The notes: a model not told the origin generated them from the sequence alone. Shown: positions 23,295-31,575, numbered from the stretch's first letter. The stretch is DNA of 31,610 nt from RGIG6375 sp964472725 (GCA_964472725.1 CAYYLZ010000020.1:1-31610), one strand, 5' to 3'. A program made the numbers and translations.

Positions 23295-23773
23295 GCTTCG
23301 CTCAGCTCCTTTCTGATTTTTTCCTTTGCCCGATGATAAGTGACACATGCCCAATGCTCGCTTTTGCCAAATATTTCGCCTATTTGGCGGAAGCTCAGTT
23401 CACCGAACACACGCAGCGAGAAAACCTCCTTGTACGGTTCTTCCAATCCGTGCAGAATGCGATGTATGGCAAGGGCGCTTTCCTTATCCGTCAGCGCGTC
23501 CTCCACCCGGTCGTCACTTGCTCGCTCCGGCACAGCGTCTTCCGAAACCATGCGCGACTGCTTTTTCTGCTCATTGAGCCAGCAGTTCTTTGCTATTCGG
23601 AACAGCCACACCCTTATATCACAGTCGCCACGGAACGAGCCCAGGGAAAGCATAGCCCGCAGGAAAGTTTCCTCGGTCACTTCTTCGGCAATCGCCTCGC
23701 TTCCGGATAGACTGCGCACATAGCGGAATACATCACGGAAATATGTATTATATATTTCTTCAAAACTTCCCAC
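23291..23773 (-). CDS. ECF-type RNA polymerase sigma factor
   Basis: 160 residues. Sigma region 2 (about 5-72: YFRDVFRYVRSL, AEEVTEETFLRAM, WLFRIAKN) binds the -10 element and core enzyme. Region 4 (about 108-155: EEPYKEVFSLRVFGELSFRQIGEIFG, VTYHRAKEKIRKEL) binds the -35. I chose the GTG at 23773 because GGGAGGTGA lies immediately upstream; the in-frame ATG at 23788 would use that ribosome site as coding sequence. It leads the sigma/anti-sigma/DUF4097 unit and probably transcribes it under an envelope signal. Confidence 0.93.
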   Translation of the reverse strand: MGSFEEIYNTYFRDVFRYVRSLSGSEAIAEEVTEETFLRAMLSLGSFRGDCDIRVWLFRIAKNCWLNEQKKQSRMVSEDAVPERASDDRVEDALTDKESALAIHRILHGLEEPYKEVFSLRVFGELSFRQIGEIFGKSEHWACVTYHRAKEKIRKELSEA

Positions 23774-23807
23774 GAACTCACCTCCCACTTATAAGACTAC
23801 CATATAG

Positions 23808-23827
23808 GCAAAATATCACAAAATATC
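23808..23827 (-). promoter_or_regulatory. 10-bp direct repeat upstream of the sigma gene
   Basis: On the minus strand GATATTTTGT is followed directly by GATATTTTGC (nine of ten bases identical), 35-54 bases upstream of the sigma start. One helical turn per repeat suits a regulator site or an alternative-sigma promoter. No clear sigma-A promoter is seen here. Confidence 0.35.
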
Positions 23828-23841
23828 CTAAAAATTTTTTA

Positions 23842-23861
23842 GGGGAGCAAAACTGCTCCCC
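23842..23861 (-). terminator. Hairpin after the HD-domain gene
   Basis: GGGGAGC and GCTCCCC pair around a six-base loop six bases past the HD gene stop. On the minus strand TAAAAAATTTTT follows, so the T tract is displaced. Probable terminator. Confidence 0.65.
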
Positions 23862-23867
23862 CCTTGG

Positions 23868-24353
23868 TTATACTCCGTACAGATCGTGGCAGAGCTTTTT
23901 TCCGGTTTCGGTCTTGAAAACGGTCTTATACACCTCGCGTATCTGCTCCATGTTCATCTTCTCATCGTAGAAATTGGCAAGAAAATCAGCTTCCACAAGT
24001 ATCTGATGGTCGAGGTCTTTTATGTTATCGTAGGTATGGTGATGGCCTACAAGCCATGCGGCACGCTGCACCACGTCCTCAGTACAGTGCAGACGGCGCA
24101 GGAATTCCTCCGCCACTCCGGGTCCCAGTTCTTCCTGCAGCTTGCCGCTGCTTTCGCCGAACAGCTCCATGGCCACCTTAACGCCCATATCGTGGGTAAC
24201 GGCGGCAGCTTCAAGAGCCTCGCAGGTCTTTGCGTCAGCCTTTTCCTCCTGCGCAATTACGAGGGCAAAGGTCTGCACCTGCACAGTATGATGCACCTGC
24301 TTGGGGTCGCCTGCGAAATATTCGGCCATTGCCAGTATAAGATGTTCGTTCAT
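23868..24353 (-). CDS. HD-domain phosphohydrolase
   Basis: 161 residues with HD-superfamily metal ligands in order: H22, H54-D55 in THDMG, the GHHHT pair near 103-106 and D in VEADFLAN near 122. This small stand-alone type hydrolyses nucleotide-like or phosphate ester substrates; the true substrate is unknown. It has its own hairpin and is divergent from the YfcE gene. GGGAG lies upstream of the ATG. Confidence 0.88.
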   Translation of the reverse strand: MNEHLILAMAEYFAGDPKQVHHTVQVQTFALVIAQEEKADAKTCEALEAAAVTHDMGVKVAMELFGESSGKLQEELGPGVAEEFLRRLHCTEDVVQRAAWLVGHHHTYDNIKDLDHQILVEADFLANFYDEKMNMEQIREVYKTVFKTETGKKLCHDLYGV

Positions 24354-24409
24354 GGTATCAGCTCCCGAAAATTTTTCTCTGTTTTCAATCTATCACACTC
24401 GTCCGGGAA

Positions 24410-24439
24410 TTGCAATCACCGCATTACTTATGGTAATCT
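24410..24439 (+). promoter_or_regulatory. Candidate promoter of the YfcE-HAD-SGNH-kinase unit
   Basis: TTGCAA, 18 bases, TAATCT about 30 bases upstream of the YfcE start. The spacing is one base long and the -10 imperfect. Confidence 0.4.
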
Positions 24440-24467
24440 ATATAAAAAACCAAACGGAGGAAATTCC

Positions 24468-25025
24468 ATGAAATACATAATTGCATCTGACATACACGGC
24501 AGCGCCCTCTATTGTTCCAAACTGCTGGATCGCCGGGAAGCCGAGGGTGCGGAGGGTATACTGCTGCTGGGCGATGTGCTCTATCACGGCCCACGCAACG
24601 ACCTGCCCGCAGGCTACGCCCCCAAAGAGGTCATTGCCATGCTCAATCCCCACAAAGAACATATTCTCTGCGTGCGCGGCAACTGCGAAGCGGAGGTTGA
24701 CCAGATGGTGCTGGATTTTGACGTAACCACCGAGCACCGCAGCCTTGAGCTTTTCGGGCGAAAGCTCTTTATGACTCACGGTCATCATGTGAATATATAC
24801 GCTCCCACTCCCGAACTCAGCGGCAGCGTGGGCTTTATCCTTTACGGTCACACCCATGTTCCCCTCAAAGCCGAAAAGGACGGAATATGGTATCTCAATC
24901 CCGGCTCCGTAACTATTCCCAAAAACGGCAGCGCCCACAGCTATATGACGCTGGACCAGTGCGGATTCGTGTGGAAAACTCTTGACGGCGAAGAATATGA
25001 CAGATTGGAGTTCCCCAATGTCTAA
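24468..25025 (+). CDS. yfcE: Phosphodiesterase of the YfcE metallophosphatase family
   Basis: 185 residues from the ATG at 24468, preceded by ACGGAGG; the frame runs far upstream but only antisense to the HD gene. Metallophosphatase motifs are in order: SDIHGS (D8, H10), LLLGDVLYHGPRN, VRGNCE, THGHH and YGHTHVP. The YHGPRN and NPGSVTIPK stretches match E. coli YfcE closely. The E. coli enzyme is a Mn-dependent phosphodiesterase active on model esters; its natural substrate is unknown. Its stop overlaps the HAD start by eight bases. Confidence 0.95.
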   Translation: MKYIIASDIHGSALYCSKLLDRREAEGAEGILLLGDVLYHGPRNDLPAGYAPKEVIAMLNPHKEHILCVRGNCEAEVDQMVLDFDVTTEHRSLELFGRKLFMTHGHHVNIYAPTPELSGSVGFILYGHTHVPLKAEKDGIWYLNPGSVTIPKNGSAHSYMTLDQCGFVWKTLDGEEYDRLEFPNV

Positions 25026-25836
25026 AACACTTTATGTTTCCGATTTGGACGGCACTCTCCTGCTCCCCTCGCAGGCGGTTTCCGATTTCACCGCAGACAC
25101 CATCAACAGGCTCACCGCTGAGGGCATGCTCTTCTCCTACGCCACCGCCCGTTCCATTGCCACCTCAGCGAAGGCTGCCGCCGGAATAAGCGCCGATATC
25201 CCCATCATCACCAACAACGGCGTTTTTATCAAAGACAGCCAGACAGGACGCAATATCCACGCCAATCACTTCACGCCCGAAGAGGCGCTGGAAATTTGTT
25301 CCGCTTACAATGGGCTGGGGCTGTACCCCATAGTCTACTCCACCCGCCCCGAGGGCGAAAAATTCACATATTGCCACAGACTCATAAGCCCCGAAACGCT
25401 TGCTTTCCTTGATACCCGCCGCGGTGACGACAGGGACAATCCCATTGACGACCCAGCACTTCAGTGCGAGGGTCAGGTATTTTACTTCGCTATTGTAGGC
25501 AGCGGAGAGAAACTGCGGCAGCTTTGCAGCCGCTTTGAAGAGCGCTTCACCTGCATTTTCAGCGTCAATATTTACGACAACGAATATTGGCTTGAAATAA
25601 TGCCCAAAGCGGCCACCAAGGCAAGCGCTGTGCTGGAGCTCAAACGCATTCTTGGCTGCGACAAGGTTATATGCTTCGGCGACGCGGAAAACGATATACC
25701 CATGTTCCGCATAGCCGATGAAGCTTACGCAATGGCCAACGCCGTACCGGAGCTTAAAGAAATAGCCACAGGAGTGATTGGCAGCAACGCCGAGGACGGA
25801 GTCGCCCATTGGCTTCTTGAACATTTCAGTAAATAA
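25018..25836 (+). CDS. HAD-superfamily (Cof-type, IIB) hydrolase
   Basis: 272 residues from the ATG at 25018, with GGAG upstream and the start inside the end of yfcE. The catalytic DxD is D9-D11 in VSDLDGTLL, motif II is the Ser/Thr in ATARS, and the acidic motif is FGDAENDIPMF near 224. A large IIB cap lies between. Such enzymes dephosphorylate sugar phosphates or cofactors such as FMN; the substrate is not predictable. A 19-base gap leads to the SGNH gene. Confidence 0.93.
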   Translation: MSKTLYVSDLDGTLLLPSQAVSDFTADTINRLTAEGMLFSYATARSIATSAKAAAGISADIPIITNNGVFIKDSQTGRNIHANHFTPEEALEICSAYNGLGLYPIVYSTRPEGEKFTYCHRLISPETLAFLDTRRGDDRDNPIDDPALQCEGQVFYFAIVGSGEKLRQLCSRFEERFTCIFSVNIYDNEYWLEIMPKAATKASAVLELKRILGCDKVICFGDAENDIPMFRIADEAYAMANAVPELKEIATGVIGSNAEDGVAHWLLEHFSK

Positions 25837-25855
25837 TTTTTGGAGGATAAATATT

Positions 25856-26548
25856 ATGCGAGTTCTTTTCATCGGCAACAGCCACACCTTTTTCAACGAT
25901 ATGCCCCAGACCTTCAAGCTGCTGGCTGAAAGCGCAGGAATTTCCACCGAGGTCGAGATGATTGCCCACGGCGGCAGGCCTCTTTCCTGGCATCTGCAGG
26001 AGATGGTTGAAGTTCGTTTCTCCCTGCTTTATGGCAAGTATGACTACGTTATTATCCAGCAGGCAGCCCACACTCCTCCTACGCCTCCCACTCCCGAGGA
26101 GACTCTCGCCGACGTTCTCAAAATTCAGGAGCTGGCAAAGGCTGTCGGCACCACCGTTATCCCCACCGTTATTTGGGCAGAGCGCCACGCTCCCGAGCAT
26201 CAGTCTGAGATGAACCGCGGCTACAACCTTATTATGGCCGAAACCGATATGCGCTGCTCCCCCGCAGGTCAGGTATTCATGGAAGTCAAGAACGAACACC
26301 CCGAGATAGATATGTACTTTGAGGACGGCGCCCACTGCTCCCCCTACGGCAGCTACGCCGTTGCCTGCTGCGTATTCTCTCAGGTATTTGGTCAATCCCC
26401 CGAGGGTCTGCCCAACCGCGGTCACAGAACCAGCTTTGACATGAGCGACGCCGCCTGCGAGCTGGACGCCGAAAAGTGCGCCATTATTCAGAAGCTGGCA
26501 TGGAAGTACACGCAGGAAATAAACGAAAAAAGAAATCTGCCGGTTTGA
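25856..26548 (+). CDS. SGNH/GDSL-like hydrolase
   Basis: 230 residues from the ATG at 25856, preceded by TTGGAGGAT; upstream in-frame codons lie inside the HAD gene. Block I is FIGNSHTFFNDMP with nucleophile S9, and block V is EDGAHCSPYG with D157 and H160. The GNSHT variant replaces the usual GDS. No signal peptide is present, so it acts in the cytoplasm. Family members are esterases or deacylases; the substrate is unknown. The middle carries a Pro-Thr run (HTPPTPPTPEE) in a loop. Confidence 0.88.
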   Translation: MRVLFIGNSHTFFNDMPQTFKLLAESAGISTEVEMIAHGGRPLSWHLQEMVEVRFSLLYGKYDYVIIQQAAHTPPTPPTPEETLADVLKIQELAKAVGTTVIPTVIWAERHAPEHQSEMNRGYNLIMAETDMRCSPAGQVFMEVKNEHPEIDMYFEDGAHCSPYGSYAVACCVFSQVFGQSPEGLPNRGHRTSFDMSDAACELDAEKCAIIQKLAWKYTQEINEKRNLPV

Positions 26549-26551
26549 TTT

Positions 26552-27187
26552 ATGAAGTTTAACAACGTATATTTCGTAACCGGCACAGCATACGCCGGAA
26601 AATCCACACTGGTGAAAGGCCTTGCCGCAAAGCACAACGGCATTGCCTGCGAGGAAAACTATCACGACGCGCTGCTGCCCGAGCTGGATAAGAATGAGTT
26701 TCCCAATCTGACCTACACAAGAGATTTACAGGACTGGCATGACTTTATAAGAAGAACGCCCGACGAGTATGAAGCATGGATAAACGGCGTTTCCAAGGAA
26801 TGCAAAATACTGGAGCTTCGCATCCTCGAAAAGCTTTGCGCCGAGGGCAAGCCGATATTTGTAGACACCAATGTTTCTCTGGAAACGCTGAGGGAAATAT
26901 CGGATACAGACCATGTTCTTGTCATGCTGGCAGACCCGGATATATCCGTAAAGCTTTTCTTCAACAGACCGGACAAGGAAAAGCAGTTCTTATATCGCTT
27001 GATAATGGAAGAGGAAAACCCAACCGCCGCACTGGAAAACTTCAGGCAGTGTTTGGCGAGGATAAATTCTCAGGAAAACTATGATACATTCCTCAACTCC
27101 GGCTTCCGCGTCATTTTAAGAGATGAAAGCAGAAGTATCGAAGAAACCTTAGCGTTGGCGGAAGCTGAACTGGGTTTGAATGGTTAA
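26552..27187 (+). CDS. Uncharacterised P-loop kinase-like ATPase
   Basis: 211 residues starting three bases after the SGNH stop. A Walker A motif GTAYAGKST (11-19) opens the protein. A mid-protein FVDTNVS segment could be Walker B-like, and FFNRPDKEKQFLYR may be a lid. The size and layout suit the AAA_33/kinase group of small-molecule or nucleoside kinases, but I recognise no named member. The ribosome site is weak, so translation probably depends on reinitiation after the SGNH gene. It is the last gene of the four-gene unit. Confidence 0.75.
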   Translation: MKFNNVYFVTGTAYAGKSTLVKGLAAKHNGIACEENYHDALLPELDKNEFPNLTYTRDLQDWHDFIRRTPDEYEAWINGVSKECKILELRILEKLCAEGKPIFVDTNVSLETLREISDTDHVLVMLADPDISVKLFFNRPDKEKQFLYRLIMEEENPTAALENFRQCLARINSQENYDTFLNSGFRVILRDESRSIEETLALAEAELGLNG

Positions 27188-27197
27188 ATAAACAAGT

Positions 27198-27228
27198 AAA
27201 GCCAAGCTGTATCATGCAGCTTGGCTTT
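27198..27228. terminator. Terminator between the P-loop kinase and greA
   Basis: AAAGCCAAGCTG and CAGCTTGGCTTT form a perfect 12-base stem with a seven-base loop, four bases before the greA stop. It can serve both convergent genes. The T tract on the plus strand is short (TTT, then CACTTT). Confidence 0.8.
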
Positions 27229-27232
27229 CACT

Positions 27233-27736
27233 TTAGTACAAACTAATCGGCACGTCTTCGGGGTCTTCGCCCTTGGTGATGGATTTGATGACGGCGGTAT
27301 AGGAATAGTCGGCGCTGGCCTTTACGGTAACTCTGTCGCCTATCTTATGACCCATTATCGCCTTACCCAAAGGCGACTCCTTGCTGAGCCTACCCTCAAG
27401 GGCGTTCTGTCGGAGGGTGGTAACTATCTGAAACACTTCCGTTTCGTCCTCGTCCTCGATGTAAATCTCAACTGTATCGAAAAGTCCAACCTCGTCAGCG
27501 GCGGACTCAGCCTCGATGACAACCGCGGTCTTTATCATATTTTCAAGATAGCGGATACGGCTGTCATTGCGGTTCTTTTCACGCTTTGCAGCCTTGTATT
27601 CAAAGTTCTCGCTGAGGTCGCCGAAGGCACGGGCGGTCTGCACGTCCTCTATGAGCTTGGGGCGCAGGGTAAAGCGGCGATATTCCAGCTCCTCCTGCAT
27701 TTTTTCAATATCAACCTTTGTAAGTTCGTCGCGCAT
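27233..27736 (-). CDS. greA: Transcription elongation factor GreA
   Basis: 167 residues from the ATG at 27736, with AGAGG seven bases upstream. The N-terminal coiled coil carries the conserved tip GDLSENFEY with D40 and E43, the residues that stimulate RNA cleavage in RNA polymerase. The C-terminal FKBP-like domain has SPLGKAIMGHKIGDRVTV. GreA rescues backtracked polymerase by promoting transcript cleavage. It is divergent from the helicase gene. A second Gre paralogue may exist elsewhere. Confidence 0.92.
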   Translation of the reverse strand: MRDELTKVDIEKMQEELEYRRFTLRPKLIEDVQTARAFGDLSENFEYKAAKREKNRNDSRIRYLENMIKTAVVIEAESAADEVGLFDTVEIYIEDEDETEVFQIVTTLRQNALEGRLSKESPLGKAIMGHKIGDRVTVKASADYSYTAVIKSITKGEDPEDVPISLY

Positions 27737-27843
27737 TGTTATACCTCTTCTGTCATGTATCATACAATTTCAAGTTTTCAATATGGGTAAAGCATAGCAC
27801 AACGTGCAATTTTCTTCAACCGAACAAATTTTCGATTTTTGTC

Positions 27844-27872
27844 TTTTCATTTCCCGGGCAATAGTATATAAT
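27844..27872 (+). promoter_or_regulatory. Promoter of the UvrD/PcrA-type helicase gene
   Basis: TTTTCA, 17 bases, then TATAAT, about 23 bases upstream of the helicase ATG, which leaves a very short leader. Confidence 0.65.
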
Positions 27873-27895
27873 GGTCATCGAAAGGAGTTGAACAC

Positions 27896-30049
27896 ATGGA
27901 AATATTGGAAGGACTTAATCCCCAGCAGCTTGAGGCGGTCACCTCCACCGAGGGATATATTCGCGTTATCGCGGGCGCCGGTTCCGGCAAGACCCGCGCG
28001 CTGGCCCATCGCTTTGCATACCTTGTAAACGAAATAGGCATACTCCCCTCCAACATTCTCTGCGTGACCTTCTCCAACAAATCCGCCAACGAAATGAAAA
28101 AGCGTATTCGCGCTCTCACCGGCGACAGTGACACCGGCTATATAAGCACCTTCCACAGCTTCTGCGTTTCCGTTCTGCAGGAGGATATCAACATAGTCCA
28201 GTACCCCAAGAATTTTATCGTCCTCGATAATGCCGACATTGACCAGATGCTGAAGGTCATCTACGAGGAACGTGGGCTGAATATGCGGGATATGACCTTC
28301 TCCGCCGCCCGTGACATGATAGAGATACGCAAGTGCGTCACCGATCAGCTTTACTATGAGCCCATGATAGCTCTATCCATTGACGAGCTGCGGCAAAAGT
28401 ACATGGACGCCACCTCTCCCCGGGATATCATCTTTTGGGGCTATGTCTATCAGGAGAAAAAATGCTTTGCGCTGGATTACAACGACCTTATCAACTTTGT
28501 TCTGCACATCTTCAACGTATCAAGCGAGGTACGGCTGAAATGGCAGGAGCGGCTTGAATACATTATGATTGACGAGTATCAGGATATTGACGAGCTGCAG
28601 TACCGCCTTATGCGAGCCCTCTGCCCCGGTCACAACAACCTGTTTATCGTTGGCGACCCCGATCAGACTATTTATACATGGCGTGGAGCAAGCGTGAAAT
28701 ACATTCTCGACTTCGAGAAGGATTTCCCCGACGTTAAGACCATAATGATGAACAGCAACTACCGCTCAACTCCGCAGATACTGGCCGCAGCCAACGACCT
28801 TATCGCCAACAACGTGGGCCGAGTGAAGAAAGACCTTGTTTCCATGCAGGAGGACGGCGCCCTGCCCGTTTATCATCACGCAAAGACCACGGAAGCTGAG
28901 GCTCGGTGGATAGCATCCGAAATAAAGCGGCTGGCAGATAAGGGCGTTCCCTATTCAGATTTTGCCATACTCTACCGCGCCCACTATGTATCCCGCGTCC
29001 TTGAGGACGTATTCATGGACGAGGAGCTGCCCTTCACTCTCTACAGCGGCATCGGCTTCTTCGACCGAGCCGAAATACGGGATGCGCTGGCGTACCTGCG
29101 CATGGCGGTATACAAGGACGACCTGGCGTTTCTGCGTATAATCAACACCCCGAAGCGCAATATAGGTCAGCGACGAATGCAGTTTTTGCGTGAGCTGGCT
29201 GTGGAAAAGAACAGTTCCCTTTATGATGCGCTGCGGCTGAGCTGCGAGGACGAGCTATTCAGGAGTACCAAGGCGCGGGCGTTCATCGACCTTATAGAGG
29301 AATTCTCCGACCTTTCCCGCACCATGCCACTCACGGAGCTTATGGCGCTCATGCTGGACAGGAGCGGCTATGAAGCGGCTCTGCGTCTTGAGGGCAGCCA
29401 GACCCGGCTTGATAATCTCGCCGAGCTGAAGCAGTCCATACACGAATTTGAGCAGAGCTTCGGTGAGGATTTCACTCCCGAGGATTATCTTGCACGGGTG
29501 GCGCTTCTTTCAAGTCAGGACGCTGCCGACAGCAAGAATGCCGTCAAGTTGATGACGGTGCACACAGCCAAGGGTCTTGAATTCCCCTACGTTTTCATTT
29601 GCAGCCTTAACGAAGCCACATTTCCCTCCAAAAAGACCTCCACTGCCGAGGGCATGGAGGAAGAACGCCGTCTTGCTTTTGTTGCAATGACCCGCGCAGA
29701 AAAGGCGCTGTACCTTACCGACGCGGAGGGCCGCAATCACGATGGCAGCTTCCGCTATCCCTCCCGCTTTATCTTCAATATAAACAGAGCGCTGCTGCGA
29801 TATACCTCGGAGCTTGACATTGGTTTTGTGGACGAAGCGGGCGCATTTATCCGCTCCAGCGAGCGGGATATGCAGGCCGTGGAGCTGGTGGCGGGCTTCG
29901 ACGTTGGCGACCGTGTACGTCACGCCGTCATGGGCGAGGGTACGATACTGGAAATCGACGAGGGCAAATGTGCCTTTGTCATCAAATATGACAGTGTTTC
30001 CACCCCCCGTAAAATAAGCTTCAAAGCAAAGCTTGAAAAAGTTGAATAA
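27896..30049 (+). CDS. UvrD/PcrA-type superfamily 1A DNA helicase
   Basis: 717 residues, near PcrA length. Motifs in order: Q motif LNPQQLEAV, Walker A AGAGSGKT (26-33), Ia TFSNKSANEM, II DEYQD (226-230), III DPDQTIYTWRG (254-264), IV NYRST, V TVHTAKGLEFPYVF and VI RRLAFVAMTRA. The last 50 residues (VGDRVRHAVMGEGTILEID) form the Tudor/KOW-like domain that in PcrA contacts RNA polymerase. It unwinds DNA 3' to 5' in repair and may act at stalled transcription. The ATG has AAAGGAG upstream. It could be PcrA itself or a paralogue, so I leave the symbol open. Confidence 0.94.
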   Translation: MEILEGLNPQQLEAVTSTEGYIRVIAGAGSGKTRALAHRFAYLVNEIGILPSNILCVTFSNKSANEMKKRIRALTGDSDTGYISTFHSFCVSVLQEDINIVQYPKNFIVLDNADIDQMLKVIYEERGLNMRDMTFSAARDMIEIRKCVTDQLYYEPMIALSIDELRQKYMDATSPRDIIFWGYVYQEKKCFALDYNDLINFVLHIFNVSSEVRLKWQERLEYIMIDEYQDIDELQYRLMRALCPGHNNLFIVGDPDQTIYTWRGASVKYILDFEKDFPDVKTIMMNSNYRSTPQILAAANDLIANNVGRVKKDLVSMQEDGALPVYHHAKTTEAEARWIASEIKRLADKGVPYSDFAILYRAHYVSRVLEDVFMDEELPFTLYSGIGFFDRAEIRDALAYLRMAVYKDDLAFLRIINTPKRNIGQRRMQFLRELAVEKNSSLYDALRLSCEDELFRSTKARAFIDLIEEFSDLSRTMPLTELMALMLDRSGYEAALRLEGSQTRLDNLAELKQSIHEFEQSFGEDFTPEDYLARVALLSSQDAADSKNAVKLMTVHTAKGLEFPYVFICSLNEATFPSKKTSTAEGMEEERRLAFVAMTRAEKALYLTDAEGRNHDGSFRYPSRFIFNINRALLRYTSELDIGFVDEAGAFIRSSERDMQAVELVAGFDVGDRVRHAVMGEGTILEIDEGKCAFVIKYDSVSTPRKISFKAKLEKVE

Positions 30050-30051
30050 GC

Positions 30052-30091
30052 AAAACAGGACTACGCCATAAAAGGTATAGTCCTGTTTTTT
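30052..30091 (+). terminator. Terminator after the helicase gene
   Basis: AAAACAGGACTA and TAGTCCTGTTTT pair perfectly over 12 bases around a 14-base loop, and the T tract runs to 30091. Confidence 0.92.
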
Positions 30092-30103
30092 GAAATAGCA
30101 ACA

Positions 30104-30132
30104 TTGAATTTTATCCGCCAAAATGCTACACT
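30104..30132 (+). promoter_or_regulatory. Promoter of the second MATE gene
   Basis: TTGAAT, 17 bases, TACACT, about 35 bases upstream of the ATG. Fair matches at both hexamers. Confidence 0.6.
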
Positions 30133-30167
30133 ATTTTTCGGACACTTCCCCCGAAAGGCAGTAAAAC

Positions 30168-31529
30168 ATGGAAAAAAGTAATTCTTATCTCGGCACCGAA
30201 CCGGTAGGTAAACTTCTCCTGCGGCTGGCTATCCCCTCAGTTGTGGCGCAGATAATCAACATGCTATACAATGTGGTCGACCGCATTTATATCGGGCACA
30301 TACCGGACATCGGCGGTCTCGCCCTTACCGGTATCGGCGTATGCGCCCCTATTCTCTATCTTATGCCCGCGCTGGCATCGTTGGTATCCTTCGGCAGCTC
30401 GGCAAGGGCGTCGATGAGCATGGGTGCGGACGATTATCCCAAGGCTGAGAAAATTCTCGGCAACACCGCCACCCTGTTGGTTATAATTTCGATAATCGAA
30501 ACCGCACTGACGCTTATACTCGCCCGCCCCATGCTGTTTTGCTTCGGGGCAAGCAGTGAAACAATAGATTACGCCAAAGACTACATATGCATTTACATTC
30601 TCGGTTCCGTATTCGTTTCGCTCACGCTTGGTCTGAACACCTTTATAACGGCGCAGGGCTTTGCGAAAACAAGCATGCTCACTGTCACCATCGGCGCGGT
30701 CTGCAACATAATCCTTGACCCGATTTTCATTTACGGCTTTGATATGGGCATCAGCGGTGCCGCTTGGGCAACCGTAATATCTCAGGCTGTATCCGCTGTT
30801 TGGGTCCTGCGATTCCTTCTCGGCAAAAAGACCGTCCTTCGCCTTCGCAGCAGCAATTTCCGTCCCGATTTCAAGCTCATGCTCCCCTGCATCGCCCTCG
30901 GTCTTTCTCCCTTCATAATGCAGTCCACAGAGAGCTTACTGAACATCTGCTTCAACTCCTCCCTTCTCAAGCACGGCGGCGACACGGCAGTAGGCGCCAT
31001 GACCATACTTTCCACCATAATGCAGTGCACCTTTCTGGTGCTCACCGGTCTGACCCAAGGCGCGCAGCCCATAATCAGCTACAACTTCGGCGCGAAGAAC
31101 GCCCGCCGCGTCAAGGACACCTTCCGTCTGCTGTTCATAGTATGCGTTATTTTTACCATCTGTATATGGGCTTTGATAATGCTCTTCCCCAACGGAATTG
31201 CAAGGCTTCTCACCAGCAATATTGAGCTGCAGGAGTTCGCCGCGTGGGCAATGCGCATATACTGCGCCGGCTTCATTGTATTCGGCATTCAGGTTTCCTG
31301 TCAGCAGACTTTCATCGGCATCGGCAACGCCAAATCCTCCATTTTCCTTGCAGTCCTCCGCAAGCTTATACTGCTCATTCCTCTCATCTATATCCTGCCC
31401 AACTTCTTTGATGACAAGGTGTTTGCAGTGTACCTTGCCGAGCCTGTGGCAGACGTTCTTGCCGTCGCCACCACCGCAACAATGTTCTTTATCCAGTTCC
31501 GCAAGGCAATGCGAAAAATAAGCGAATAA
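30168..31529 (+). CDS. MATE-family efflux transporter (second copy)
   Basis: 453 residues with about 12 membrane helices in two MatE repeats. The opening LGTEPVGKLLLRLAIPSVVAQIINMLYNVVDRIYIGHI and the TGLTQGAQPIISYNFGAKN segment at about 290-310 are typical of the MepA/YpnP branch. It is distant from the other MATE protein in this window. It probably exports cationic compounds by Na+ or H+ exchange. AAAGG lies nine bases before the ATG. It is a single-gene unit between a terminator and the hairpins at the window end. Confidence 0.93.
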   Translation: MEKSNSYLGTEPVGKLLLRLAIPSVVAQIINMLYNVVDRIYIGHIPDIGGLALTGIGVCAPILYLMPALASLVSFGSSARASMSMGADDYPKAEKILGNTATLLVIISIIETALTLILARPMLFCFGASSETIDYAKDYICIYILGSVFVSLTLGLNTFITAQGFAKTSMLTVTIGAVCNIILDPIFIYGFDMGISGAAWATVISQAVSAVWVLRFLLGKKTVLRLRSSNFRPDFKLMLPCIALGLSPFIMQSTESLLNICFNSSLLKHGGDTAVGAMTILSTIMQCTFLVLTGLTQGAQPIISYNFGAKNARRVKDTFRLLFIVCVIFTICIWALIMLFPNGIARLLTSNIELQEFAAWAMRIYCAGFIVFGIQVSCQQTFIGIGNAKSSIFLAVLRKLILLIPLIYILPNFFDDKVFAVYLAEPVADVLAVATTATMFFIQFRKAMRKISE

Positions 31530-31537
31530 ATGCAGAA

Positions 31538-31563
31538 AGCCCCGCTTCAAATGAAGCGGGGCT
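31538..31563. terminator. Hairpin after the second MATE gene
   Basis: AGCCCCGCTTC and GAAGCGGGGCT pair over 11 bases around AAAT. A T-rich run (TTTCTGCATTT) follows on the minus strand rather than the plus strand, so it may serve a convergent gene beyond the window. Confidence 0.7.
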
Positions 31564-31575
31564 CAGTCTGTCGAG

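Noticed and set aside
23886..24467. N-terminal extension of the YfcE frame
   Set aside because: The extra part is antisense to the HD-domain gene, and an excellent ribosome site precedes the ATG at 24468.
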